Shown in pieces: positions 49,101-61,800 of a DNA stretch of 64,000 nucleotides (its first letter is position 1; each line of letters begins with the position of its first letter). This DNA is from Eutreptiella sp. 'Long Island Sound 2002' (taxonomy: Eukaryota > Euglenozoa > Euglenophyceae > Eutreptiales > Eutreptiaceae). The position numbers and the translations under genes are program-made. Below the pieces are notes generated by a model that saw nothing but the letters and a program-made list of their open reading frames with translations, did not search any database and had not been told where the DNA came from. The stretch covers positions 68,448,242 through 68,512,241 of the forward strand of contig OZ038381.1 in assembly GCA_964036045.1 (NCBI GenBank). The letters are read 5' to 3'.

Positions 49101-52100
49101 GTTAGGGACTCACAATCCACGCTTTTTTGTGTGGCCCCTCGAGTTGGGGTTAGGGACTCACAATCCACGCTTTGTTGCGTGGCCCCTCGAGTTGGGGTTA
49201 GGGACTCACAATCCACGCTTTGTTGCGTGGCCCCTCCAGTTGGGGTTAGGGACTCACAATCCACGCTTTGTTACGTGGCCCCTCGAGTTGGGGTTAGGAA
49301 CTCACAATCCACGCTTTGTTGCGTGGCCCCTCCAGTTGGGGTTAGGGACTCACGATCCACGCTTTGTTACGTGGCCCCTCGAGTTGGGGTTAGGGACTCA
49401 CAATCCACGCTTTTTTGCGTGGCCCCTCGAGTTGGGGTTAGGGACTCACAATCCACGCTTTTTTGCGTGGCCCCTCGAGTTGGGGTTAGGGACTCACAAT
49501 CTACGCTTTTTTGCGTGGCCCCTCGAGTTGGGGTTAGGGACTCACAATCCACGCTTTTTTGCGTGGCCCCTCGAGTTGGGGTTAGGGACTCACAATCCAC
49601 GCTTTTTTGCGTGGCCCCTTGATTTGGGGTTAGGGACTCACAATCCACGCTTTTTTGTGTGGCCCCTCCAGTTGGGGTTAGGGACTCACAATCCACGCTT
49701 TTTTGCATGGCCCCTCGAGTTGGGGTTAGGGACTCACAATCCACGCTTTTTTGTGTGGCTCCTCCTGTTGGGGTTAGGGACTCCGGATCCACGCTTTGTT
49801 ACGTGGCCCCTCGAGTTGGGGTTAGGGACTCACGATCCACGCTTTGTTGCGTGGCCCCTCCAGTTGGGGTTAGGGACTCACGATCCACGCTTTGTTACGT
49901 GGCCCCTCGAGTTGGGGTTAGGGACTCACAATCCACGCTTCGGTGTGGCCCCTCGAGTTGGGGTTAGGGACTCACAATCCACGCTTTGTTGTGTGGCCCC
50001 TCGAGTTGGGGTTAGGGACTCACAATCCACGCTTTGTTGTGTGGCCCCTCGAGTTGGGGTTAGGGACTCACGATCCACGCTTTGTTACGTGGCCCCTCGA
50101 GTTGGGGTTAGGGACTCACAATCCACGCTTCGGTGTGGCCCCTCGAGTTGGGGTTAGGGACTCACAATCCACGCTTTGTTGTGTGGCCCCTCGAGTTGGG
50201 GTTAGGGACTCACAATCCACGCTTTCTTGCGTGGCCCCTCGAGTTGGGGTTAGGGACTCACAATCCACGCTTTGTTGTGTGGCCCCTCGAGTTGGGGTTA
50301 GGGACTCACAATCCACGCTTTTTTGCGTGGCCCCTCGAGTTGGGGTTAGGGACTCACAATCCACGCTTTTTTGCGTGGCTCCTCGAGTTGGGGTTAGGGA
50401 CTCACAATCCACGCTTTTTTGCATGGCCCCTCGAGTTGGGGTGAGGGACTCACAATCCACGCTTTTTTGCGTGGCCCCTCGAGTTGGGGTTAGGGACTCA
50501 CAATCCACGCTTTTTTGCGTGGCCCCTCGAGTTGGGGTTAGGGACTCACAATCCACGCTTCGGTGTGGCCCCTCGAGTTGGGGTTAGGGACTCACAATCC
50601 ACGCTTTCTTGCGTGGCCCCTCGAGTTGGGGTTAGGGACTCACAATCCACGCTTTGTTGTGTGGCCCCTCGAGTTGGGGTTGGGGACTCACAATCCACGC
50701 TTTGTTACGTGGCCCCTCGAGTTGGGGTTAGGGACTCACAATCCACGCTTTTTTGCGTGGCCCCTCGAGTTGGGGTTAGGGACTCACAATCCACGCTTTT
50801 TTGCGTGGCCCCTCGAGTTGGGGTTAGGGACTCACAATCCACGCTTTTTTGCATGGCCCCTCGAGTTGGGGTGAGGGACTCACAATCCACGCTTTTTTGC
50901 GTGGCCCCTCGAGTTGGGGTTAGGGACGCACAATCCACGCTTTGTTACGTGGCCCCTCGAGTTTGGGTTAGGGACTCACAATCCACGCTTTTTTGCGTGG
51001 CCCCTCGAGTTGGGGTTAGGGACTCACAATCCACGCTTTTTTGTGTGGACCCTCGAGTTGGGGTTAGGGACTCACAATCCACGCTTTTTTGTGTGGCTCC
51101 GCGAGTTGGGGTTAGGGACTCACAATCCACGCTTTGTTGCGTGGCCCCTCGAGTTGGGGTTAGGGACTCACAATCCACGCTTTTTTGCATGGCCCCTCGA
51201 GTTGGGGTGAGGGACTCACAATCCACGCTTTGTTGCGTGGCCCCTCGAGTTGGGGTTAGGGACTCACAATCCACGCTTTGTTACGTGGCCCCTCGAGTTG
51301 GGGTTAGGGACTCACAATCCACGCTTTTTTGCGTGGCCCCTCGAGTTGGGGTTAGGGACTCACAATCCACGCTTTTTTGTGTGGCCCCTCGAGTTGGGGT
51401 TAGGGACTCACAATCCACGCTTTTTTGTGTGGCTCCGCGAGTTGGGGTTAGGGACTCACAATCCACGCTTTGTTGCGTGGCCCCTCCAGTTGGGGTTGGG
51501 GACTCACGATCCACGCTTTGTTACGTGGCTCCTCGAGTTGGGGTTAGGGACTCACAATCCACGCTTTTTTGCATGGCCCCTCGAGTTGGGGTTAGGGACT
51601 CACAATCCACGCTTTTTTGCGTGGCCCCTCGAGTTGGGGTTAGGGACTCACAATCCACGCTTCGGTGTGGCCCCTCGAGTTGGGGTTAGGGACTCACAAT
51701 CCACGCTTTTTTGCGTGGCCCCTCGAGTTGGGGTTAGGGACTCACAATCCACGCTTTTTTGCGTGGCCCCTCGAGTTGGGGTTAGGGACTCACAATCCAC
51801 GCTTTTTTGTGTGGCCCCTCGAGTTGGGGTTGGGGACTCACAATCCACGCTTTGTTACGTGGCCCCTCGAGTTGGGGTTAGGGACTCACAATCCACGCTT
51901 TGTTGCGTGGCCCCTCCAGTTGGGGTTGGGGACTCACGATCCACGCTTTGTTACGTGGCTCCTCGACTTGGGGTTAGGGACTCACAATCCACGCTTTTTT
52001 GCATGGCCCCTCGAGTTGGGGTTAGGGACTCACAATCCACGCTTTTTTGCGTGGCCCCTCGAGTTGGGGTTAGGGACTCACAATCCACGCTTCGGTGTGG

Positions 52101-54384
52101 CCCCTCGAGTTGGGGTTAGGGACTCAGAATCCACGCTTTCTTGCGTGGCCCCTCGAGTTGGGGTGAGGGACTCACAATCCACGCTTTTTTGCGTGGCCCC
52201 TCGAGTTGGGGTTAGGGACTCACAATCCACGCTTTGTTGTGTGGCCCCTCGAGTTGGGGTTGGGGACTCACAATCCACGCTTTGTTACGTGGCCCCTCGA
52301 GTTGGGGTTAGGGACTCACAATCCACGCTTTTTTGCGTGGCCCCTCGAGTTGGGGTTAGGGACTCACAATCCACGCTTTTTTGCGTGGCCCCTCGAGTTG
52401 GGGTTAGGGACTCACAATCCACGCTTTTTTGCATGGCCCCTCGAGTTGGGGTGAGGGACTCACAATCCACGCTTTTTTGCGTGGCCCCTCGAGTTGGGGT
52501 TAGGGACTCACAATCCACGCTTTTTTGCATGGCCCCTCGAGTTGGGATTAGGGACTCACAATCCACGCTTTTTTGCGTGGCCCCTCGATTTGGGGTTAGG
52601 GACTCACAATCCACGCTTTTTTGCATGGCCCCTTGAGTTGGGGTTAGGGACTCACAATCCACGCTTTGCTACGTGGCCCCTCGAGTTGGGGTTAGGGACT
52701 CACAATCCACGCTTTGTTGCGTGGCCCCTCGATTTGGGGTTAGGGACTCACAATCCACGCTTTTTTGTGTGGCCCCTCGAGTTGGGGTTAGGGACTCACA
52801 ATCCACGCTTTGTTGCGTAGCCCCTCCAGTTGGGGTTAGGGACTCACGATCCACGCTTTGTTACGTGGCTCCTCGAGTTTGGGTTAGGGACTCACAATCC
52901 ACGCTTTTTTGCGTGGCCCCTCGAGTTGGGGTTAGGGACTCACAATCCACGCTTTTTTGCGTGGCCCCTCGAGTTGGGGTTAGGGACTCACAATCCACGC
53001 TTCGGTGTGGCCCCTCGAGTTGGGGTTAGGGACTCACAATCCACGCTTTCTTGCGTGGCCCCTCGAGTTGGGGTTAGGGACTCACAATCCACGCTTTGTG
53101 GTGTGGCCCCTCGAGTTGGGGTTAGGGACTCACAATCCACGCTTTGTTACGTGGCCCCTCGAGTTGGGGTTAGGGACTCACAATCCACGTTTTTTTGCGT
53201 GGCCCCTCGAGTTGGGGTTAGGGACTCACAATCCACGCTTTTTTGCGTGGCCCCTCGAGTTGGGGTTAGGGACTCACAATCCACGCTTTTTTGCATGGCC
53301 CCTCGAGTTGGGGTGAGGGACTCACAATCCACGCTTTTTTGCGTGGCCCCTCGAGTTGGGGTTAGGGACTCTCAATCCACGCTTTTTTGCATGTCCCCTC
53401 GAGTTGGGGTTAGGGACTCACAATCCACGCTTCGGTGTGGCCGCTTTGAGTTGGGGTTAGGGACTCACAATCCACGCTTTGTTGCGTGGCCCCTCGAGTT
53501 GGGGTTAGGGACGCACAATCCACACTTTGTTACGTGGCCCCTCGAGTTGGGGTTAGGGACTCACAATCCACGCTTTTTTGTGTGGCCCCTCGAGTTGGGG
53601 TTAGGGACTCACAATCCACGCTTTTTTGTGTGGCCCCTCGAGTTGGGGTTAGGGACTCACAATCCACGCTTTTTTGCGTGGCCCCTCGAGTTGGGGTTAG
53701 GGACTCACAATCCACGCTTCGGTGTGGCCCCTCGAGTTGGGGTTATGGACTCACAATCCACGCTTTCTTGCGTGGCCCCTCGAGTTGGGGTTAGGGACTC
53801 ACAATCCACGCTTTTTTGCGTGGCCCCTCGAGTTGGGGTTAGGGACTCACAATCCACGCTTTTTTGTGTGGCTCCTCGGGTTGGGGTTAGGGACTCACAA
53901 TCCACGCTTTGTTGTGTGGCCCCTCCAGTTGGGGTTAGGGACTCACATTCCACGCTTTGTTACGTGGCTCCTCGAGTTGGGGTTAGGGACTCACGATCCA
54001 CGCTTTGTTACGTGGCTCCTCGAGTTGGGGTTAGGGACTCACAATCCACGCTTTTTTGCATGGCCCCTCGAGTTGGGGTTAGGGACTCACAATCCACGCT
54101 TTTTTGCGTGGCCCCTCGAGTTGGGGTTAGGGACTCACAATCCACGCTTCGGTGTGGCGCCTCGAGTTGGGGTTAGGGACTCACAATCCACGCTTTCTTG
54201 CGTGGCCCCTCGAGTTGGGGTTAGGGACTCACAATCCACGCTTTGTTGCGTGGCCCCTCGAGTTGGGGTTAGGGACTCACAATCCACGCTTTGTTACGTG
54301 GCCCCTCGAGTTGGGGTTAGGGACTCACAATCCACGCTTTTTTGCGTGGCCCCTCGAGTTGGGGTTAGGGACTCACAATCCACG

Positions 54385-57300
54385 CTTTTTTGCATGGCCC
54401 CTCGAGTTGGGGTTAGGGACTCACAATCCACGCTTTTTTGTGTGGCTCCGCGAGTTGGGGTTAGGGACTCACAATCCACGCTTTGTTGCGTGGCCCCTCC
54501 AGTTGGGGTTGGGGACTCACGATCCACGCTTTGTTACGTGGCCCCTCGAGTTGGGGTTAGGGACTCACAATCCACGCTTTTTTGCATGGCCCGTCGAGTT
54601 GCGGTTAGGGACTCACAATCCACCCTTTTTTGCGTGGCCCCTCGAGTTGGGGTTAGGGACTCACAATCCACGCTTCGGTGTGGCCCCTCGAGTTGGGGTT
54701 AGGGACTCACAATCCACGCTTTGTTGCGTGGCCCCTTCAGTTGGGGTTGGGGACTCACGATCCACGCTTTGTTACGTGGCTCCTCGAGTTGGGGTTAGGG
54801 ACTCACAATCCACGCTTTTTTGCGTGGCCCCTCGAGTTGGGGTTAGGGACTCACAATCCGGGCTTCGGTGTGGCCCCTTGAGTTGGGGTTAGGGACTCAC
54901 AATCCACGCTTTCTTGCGTGGCCCCTCGAGTTGGGGTTAGGGACTCACAATCCACGCTTTTTTGCGTGGCCCCTCGAGTTGGGGTTAGGGACTCACAATC
55001 CACGCTTTTGCGTCGCCCCTCGAGTTGGGGTTAGGGACTCACAATCCCAGCTTTTTTGTGTGGCCCCTCGAGTTGGGGTTAGGGACTCACAATCCACGCT
55101 TTTTTGTGTGGCTCCTGGGGTTCAGGTTAGGGACTCACAATCCACGCTTTGTTGTGTGGCCCCTCCAGTTGGGGTTAGGGACTCACATTCCACGCTTTTT
55201 TGCGTGGCCCCTCGAGTTGGGGTTAGTGACTCACAATCCACGCTTTTTTGCGTGGCCCCTCGAGTTGGGGTTAGGGACTCACAATCCACGCTTTGTTGCG
55301 TGGCCCCTCGAGTTGGGGTTAGGGACTCACAATCCACGCTTTTTTGCGTGGCCCCTCGAGTTGGGGTTAGGGACTCACAATCCACGCTTTTTTGCATGGC
55401 CCCTCGAGTTGGGGTTAGGGACTCACAATCCACGCTTTTTTGTGTGGCTCCTCGAGTTGGGGTTAGGGACTCACAATCCACGCTTTGTTGCGTGGCCCCT
55501 CCAGTTGGGGTTGGGGACTCACGATCCACGCTTTGTTACGTGGCCCCTCGATTTGGGGTTAGGGACTCACAATCCACGCTTTTTTGCATGGCCCCTCGAG
55601 TTGGGGTTAGGGACTCACAATCCACGCTTTTTTGCGTGGCCCCTCGAGTTGGGGTTAGGGACTCACAATCCACGCTTTGTTACGTGGCCCCTCGAGTTGG
55701 GGTTAGGGACTCACAATCCACGCTTTCTTGCGTGGCCCCTCGAGTTGGGGTTAGGGACTCACAATCCACGCTTTTTTGCGTGGCCCCTCGAGTTGGGGTT
55801 AGGGACTCACAATCCACGCTTCGGTGTGGCGCCTCGAGTTGGGGTTAGGGACTCACAATCCACGCTTTCTTGCGTGGCCCCTCGAGTTGGGGTTAGGGAC
55901 TCACAATCCACGCTTTTTTGCGTGGCCCCTCGAGTTGGGGTTAGGGACTCACATGCCACGCTTTTTTGCATGGCCCCTCGAGTTGGGGTTAGGGACTCAC
56001 AATCCACGCTTTTTTGTGTGGCTCCGCGAGTTGGGGTTAGGGACTCACAATCCACGCTTTGTTGCGTGGCCCCTCCAGTTGGGGTTGGGGACTCACGATC
56101 CACGCTTTGTTACGTGGCCCCTCGAGTTGGGGTTAGGGACTCACAATCCACGCTTTTTTGCATGGCCCGTCGAGTTGCGGTTAGGGACTCACAATCCACC
56201 CTTTTTTGCGTGGCCCCTCGAGTTGGGGTTAGGGACTCACAATCCACGCTTCGGTGTGGCCCCTCGAGTTGGGGTTAGGGACTCACAATCCACGCTTTGT
56301 TGCGTGGCCCCTTCAGTTGGGGTTGGGGACTCACGATCCACGCTTTGTTACGTGGCTCCTCGAGTTGGGGTTAGGGACTCACAATCCACGCTTTTTTGCG
56401 TGGCCCCTCGAGTTGGGGTTAGGGACTCACAATCCGGGCTTCGGTGTGGCCCCTTGAGTTGGGGTTAGGGACTCACAATCCACGCTTTCTTGCGTGGCCC
56501 CTCGAGTTGGGGTTAGGGACTCACAATCCACGCTTTTTTGCGTGGCCCCTCGAGTTGGGGTTAGGGACTCACAATCCACGCTTTTGCGTCGCCCCTCGAG
56601 TTGGGGTTAGGGACTCACAATCCCAGCTTTTTTGTGTGGCCCCTCGAGTTGGGGTTAGGGACTCACAATCCACGCTTTTTTGTGTGGCTCCTGGGGTTCA
56701 GGTTAGGGACTCACAATCCACGCTTTGTTGTGTGGCCCCTCCAGTTGGGGTTAGGGACTCACATTCCACGCTTTTTTGCGTGGCCCCTCGAGTTGGGGTT
56801 AGGGACTCACAATCCACGCTTTTTTGCGTGGCCCCTCGAGTTGGGGTTAGGGACTCACAATCCACGCTTTGTTGCGTGGCCCCTCGAGTTGGGGTTAGGG
56901 ACTCACAATCCACGCTTTTTTGCGTGGCCCCTCGAGTTGGGGTTAGGGACTCACAATCCACGCTTTTTTGCATGGCCCCTCGAGTTGGGGTTAGGGACTC
57001 ACAATCCACGCTTTTTTGTGTGGCTCCTCGAGTTGGGGTTAGGGACTCACAATCCACGCTTTGTTGCGTGGCCCCTCCAGTTGGGGTTGGGGACTCACGA
57101 TCCACGCTTTGTTACGTGGCCCCTCGATTTGGGGTTAGGGACTCACAATCCACGCTTTTTTGCATGGCCCCTCGAGTTGGGGTTAGGGACTCACAATCCA
57201 CGCTTTTTTGCGTGGCCCCTCGAGTTGGGGTTAGGGACTCACAATCCACGCTTTGTTACGTGGCCCCTCGAGTTGGGGTTAGGGACTCACAATCCACGCT

Positions 57301-57536
57301 TTCTTGCGTGGCCCCTCGAGTTGGGGTTAGGGACTCACAATCCACGCTTTTTTGCGTGGCCCCTCGAGTTGGGGTTAGGGACTCACAATCCACGCTTCGG
57401 TGTGGCGCCTCGAGTTGGGGTTAGGGACTCACAATCCACGCTTTCTTGCGTGGCCCCTCGAGTTGGGGTTAGGGACTCACAATCCACGCTTTTTTGCGTG
57501 GCCCCTCGAGTTGGGGTTAGGGACTCACATGCCACG
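54385..57536 (+). repeat. 1576-bp tandem duplication
   Basis: About 54385-55960 and 55961-57536 match with a constant 1576-bp offset (33 units, four short). Shared rare markers are CAATCCGGGC (near 54855 and 56431), CCACGCTTTTGCGTCGCC (near 55000 and 56576), GGCTCCTGGGGTTCAGG (near 55112 and 56688), CACATTCCACGC (near 55183 and 56759) and GTGTGGCGCC (near 55825 and 57401). Only a few single-base differences were noticed, such as GTTAGTGACTC versus GTTAGGGACTC near 55227/56803. Confidence 0.87.
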
Positions 57537-58859
57537 CTTTTTTGCGTGGCCCCTCGAGTTGGGGTTAGGGACTCACAATCCACGCTTTTTTGCGTGGCCC
57601 CTCGAGTTGGGGTTAGGGACTCACAATCCACGCTTTTTTGCGTGGCCCCTCGAGTTGGGGTTAGGGACTCACAATCCACGCTTTTTTGCGTGGCCCCTCG
57701 AGTTGGGGTTAGGGACTCACAATCCACGCTTTTTTGTGTGGCCCCTCGAGTTGGGGTTAGGGACTCACAATCCACGCTTCGGTGTGGCGCCTCGAGTTGG
57801 GGTTAGGGACTCACAATCCACGCTTTCTTGCGTGGCCCCTCGAGTTGGGGTTAGGGACGCACAATCCACGCTTTTTTGCGTGGCCTCTCGAGTTGGGGTT
57901 AGGGACTCACAATCCACGCTTTTTTGCGTGGCCCCTCGAGTTGGGGTTAGGGACTCACAATCCACGCTTCGGTGTGGCGCCTCGAGTTGGGGTTAGGGAC
58001 TCACAATCCACGCTTTCTTGCGTGGCCCCTCGAGTTCGGGTTAGGGACTCACAATCCACGCTTTTTTGCGTGGCCCCTCGAGTTGGGGTTAGGGACTCAC
58101 AATCCACGCTTTTTTGCGTGGCCCCTCGAGTTGGGGTTAGGGACTCACAATCCACGCTTTTTTGCGTGGCCCCTCGAGTTGGGGTTAGGGACTCACAATC
58201 GACGCTTTGTTGCGTGGCCCCTCGAGTTGGGGTTACGGACTCACAATCCACGCTTTGTTACGTGGCCCCTCGAGTTGGAGTTAGGGACTCACAATCCACG
58301 CTTTTTTGCGTGGCCCCTCGAGTTGGGGTTAGGGACTCACAATCCACGCTTTGTTACTTGGCTCCTCGAGTTGGGGTTAGGGACTCACAATCCACGCTTT
58401 GTTGCGTGGCCCCTCGAGTTGGGGTTAGGGACTCACAATCCACGCTTTGTTACGTGGCCCCTCGAGTTGGAGTTAGGGACTCACAATCCACGCTTTGTTG
58501 CGTGGCCCCTCGAGTTGGGGTTAGGGACTCACGATCCACGCTTTGTTACGTGGCTCCTCGAGTTGGGGTTAGGGACTCACAATCCACGCTTTGTTGCGTG
58601 GCCCCTGGAGTTGGGGTTAGGAACTCACGATCCACGCTTTCTTGTGTGGCCCCTCGAGTTGGGGTTAGGGACTCACAATCCACGCTTTGTTGTGTGGCCC
58701 CTCGAGTTGGGGTTAGGGACTCACAATTGACGCTTTGTTACGTGGCCCCTCGAGTTGCGGTTAGGGACTCACAATCCACGCTTTGTTACGTGGCCCCTCG
58801 AGTTGGGGTTAGGGACTCACAATCCACGCTTTGTTGCGTGGCCCCTCGAGTTGGGGTTA

Positions 58860-61800
58860 GGGACTCACAATCCACGCTTTTTTGCGTGGCCCCTCGAGTT
58901 GGGGTTAGGGACTCACAATCCACGCTTTTTTGCATGGCCCCTCGAGTTGGGGTTAGGGACTCACAATCCACGCTTTTTTTCGTGGCCGCTCGAGTTCGGG
59001 TTAGGGACTCACAATCCACTCTTTGGTGTGGCCCCTCGAGTTGGGGTTAGGGACTCAGGATCCACGCTTTGTTACGTGGCCCCTCGAGTTGGGGTTAGGG
59101 ACTCACAATCCACGCTTTTTTGCGTGGCCCCTCGAGTTGGGGTTAGGGACTCACAATCCACGCTTTTTTGCGTGGCCCCTCGAGTTGGGGTTAGGGACTC
59201 ACAATCCACGCTTTTTTGCGTGGCCCCTCGAGTTGGGGTTAGGGACTCACAATCCACGCTTTTTTGCGTGGCTCCTCGAGTTGGGGTTAGGGACTCACAA
59301 TCCACGCTTTGTTACGTGGCCCCTCGAGTTGGGGTTAGGGACTCACAATCCACGCTTTGTTACGTGGCCCCTCGAGTTGGAGTTAGGGACTCACAATCCA
59401 CGCTTTGTTGCGTGGCCCCTCGAGTTGGGGTTAGGGATTCACGATCCACGCTTTGTTACGTGGCTCCTCGAGTTGGGGTTAGGGACTCACAATCCACGCT
59501 TTGTTGCGTGGCCCCTCGAGTTGGGGTTAGGGACTCACAATCCACGCTTTCTTGTGTGGCCCCTCGAGTTGGGGTTAGGGACTCACAATCCACGCTTTGT
59601 TGTGTGGCCCCTCGAGTTGGGGTTAGGGACTCACAATCCACGCTTTGTTACGTGGCCCCTCGAGTTGGGGTTAGGGACTCACAATCCACGCTTTGTTACG
59701 TGGCCCCTCGAGTTGGGGTTAGGGACTCACAATCCACGCTTTGTTGCGTGGCCCCTCGAGTTGGGGTTAGGGACTCACAATCCACGCTTTTTTGCGTGGC
59801 CCCTCGAGTTGGGGTTAGGGACTCACAATCCACGCTTTTTTGCGTGGCCCCTCGAGTTGGGGTTAGGGATTCACAATCCACGCTTTTTTTCGTGGCCGCT
59901 CGAGTTGGGGTTAGGGACTCACAATCCACTCTTTGGTGTGGCCCCTCGAGTTGGGGTTAGGGACTCACAATCCACGCTTTGTTACGTGGCCCCTCGAGTT
60001 GGGGTTAGGGACTCACAATCCACGCTTTTTTGCGTGGCCCCTCGCGTTGGGGTTAGGGACTCACAATCCACGCTTTTTTGCGTGGCCCCTCGAGTTGGGG
60101 TTAGGGACTCACAATCCACGCTTTGTTGCGTGGCCCCTCGAGTTGGGGTTAGGGACTCACAATCCACGCTTTTTTGCATGGCCCCTCGAGTTGGGGTTAG
60201 GGACTCACAATCCACGCTTTTTTGCGTGGCCCCTCGAGTTGGGGTTAGGGACTCACAATCGACGCTTTTTTGTGTGGCCCCTCGAGTTGGGGTTAGGGAC
60301 TCACAATCCATGCTTTTTTGCGTGGCCCCTCGAGTTGGGGTTAGGGACTCACAATCCACGCTTTTTTGTGTGGCTCCTCGAGTTGGGGTTAGGGACTCAC
60401 AATCCACGCTTTGTTGCGTGGCCCCTCGAGTTGGGGTTAGGGACTCACAATCCACGCTTTTTTGCTAGGCCCCTCGAGTTGGGGTTAGGGACTCACAATC
60501 CACGCTTTTTTGCATAGCCCCTCGAGTTGGGGTTAGGGACTCACAATCCACGCTTCGGTGTGGCCCCTCGAGTAGGGGTTAGGGACTCACAATCCACGCT
60601 TCGGTGTGGCCCCTCGAGTAGGGGTTAGGGACTCACAATCCACGCTTTTTTGCTAGGCCCCTCGAGTTGGGGTTAGGGACTCACAATCCACGCTTTTTTG
60701 CATAGCCCCTCGAGTTGGGGTTAGGGACTCACAATCCACGCTTCGGTGTGGCCCCTCGAGTTGGGGTTAGGGACTCACAATCCACGCTTTTTTGCGTGGC
60801 CCCTCGAGTTGGGGTTAGGGACTCACAATCCACGCTTTTTTGCATGGCCCCTCGAATTGGGGTTAGGGACTCACAATCCACGCTTTGTTACGTGGCCCCT
60901 CGAGTTGGGGTTAGGGACTCACAATCCACGCTTTTTTGCGTGGCCCCTCGAGTTGGGGTTAGGGACTCACAATCCACGCTTTTTTGCGTGGCCCCTCGAG
61001 TTGGGGTTAGGGAGTCACAATCCACGCTTTTTTGCGTGGCCCCTCGAGTTGGGGTTAGGGACTCACTATCCACGCTTTTTTGCGTGGCCCCTCGAGTTGG
61101 GGTTAGGGACTCACAATCCACGCTTCGGTGTGGCCCCTCGAGTAGGGGTTAGGGACTCACAATCCACGCTTTCTTGCGTGGCCCCTCGAGTTGGTGTTAG
61201 GGACTCACAATCCACGCTTTTTTGCGTGGCCCCTCGAGTTGGGGTTAGGGACCCACAATCCACGCTTTTTTGCATGGCCCCTCCAGTTGGGGTTAGGGAC
61301 TCACAATCCACGCTTTGTTACGTGGCCCCTCGAGTTGGGGTTAGGGACTCACAATCCACGCTTTTTTGCGTGGCCCCTCGAGTTGGGGTTAGGGACTCAC
61401 AATCCACGCTTTTTTGCATGGCCCCTCGAGTTGGGGTTAGGGACTCACAATCCACGCTTTTTTTCGTGGCCGCTCGAGTTGGGGTTAGGGACTCACAATC
61501 CACTCTTTGGTGTGGCCCCTCGAGTTGGGGTTAGGGACTCAGGATCCACGCTTTGTTACGTGGCCCCTCGAGTTGGGGTTAGGGACTCACAATCCACGCT
61601 TTTTTGCGTGGCCCCTCGAGTTGGGGTTAGGGACTCACAATCCACGCTTTTTTGCGTGGCCCCTCGAGTTGGGGTTAGGGACTCACAATCCACGCTTTTT
61701 TGCGTGGCCCCTCGAGTTGGGGTTAGGGACTCACAATCCACGCTTTTTTGCGTGGCTCCTCGAGTTGGGGTTAGGGACTCACAATCCACGCTTTGTTACG

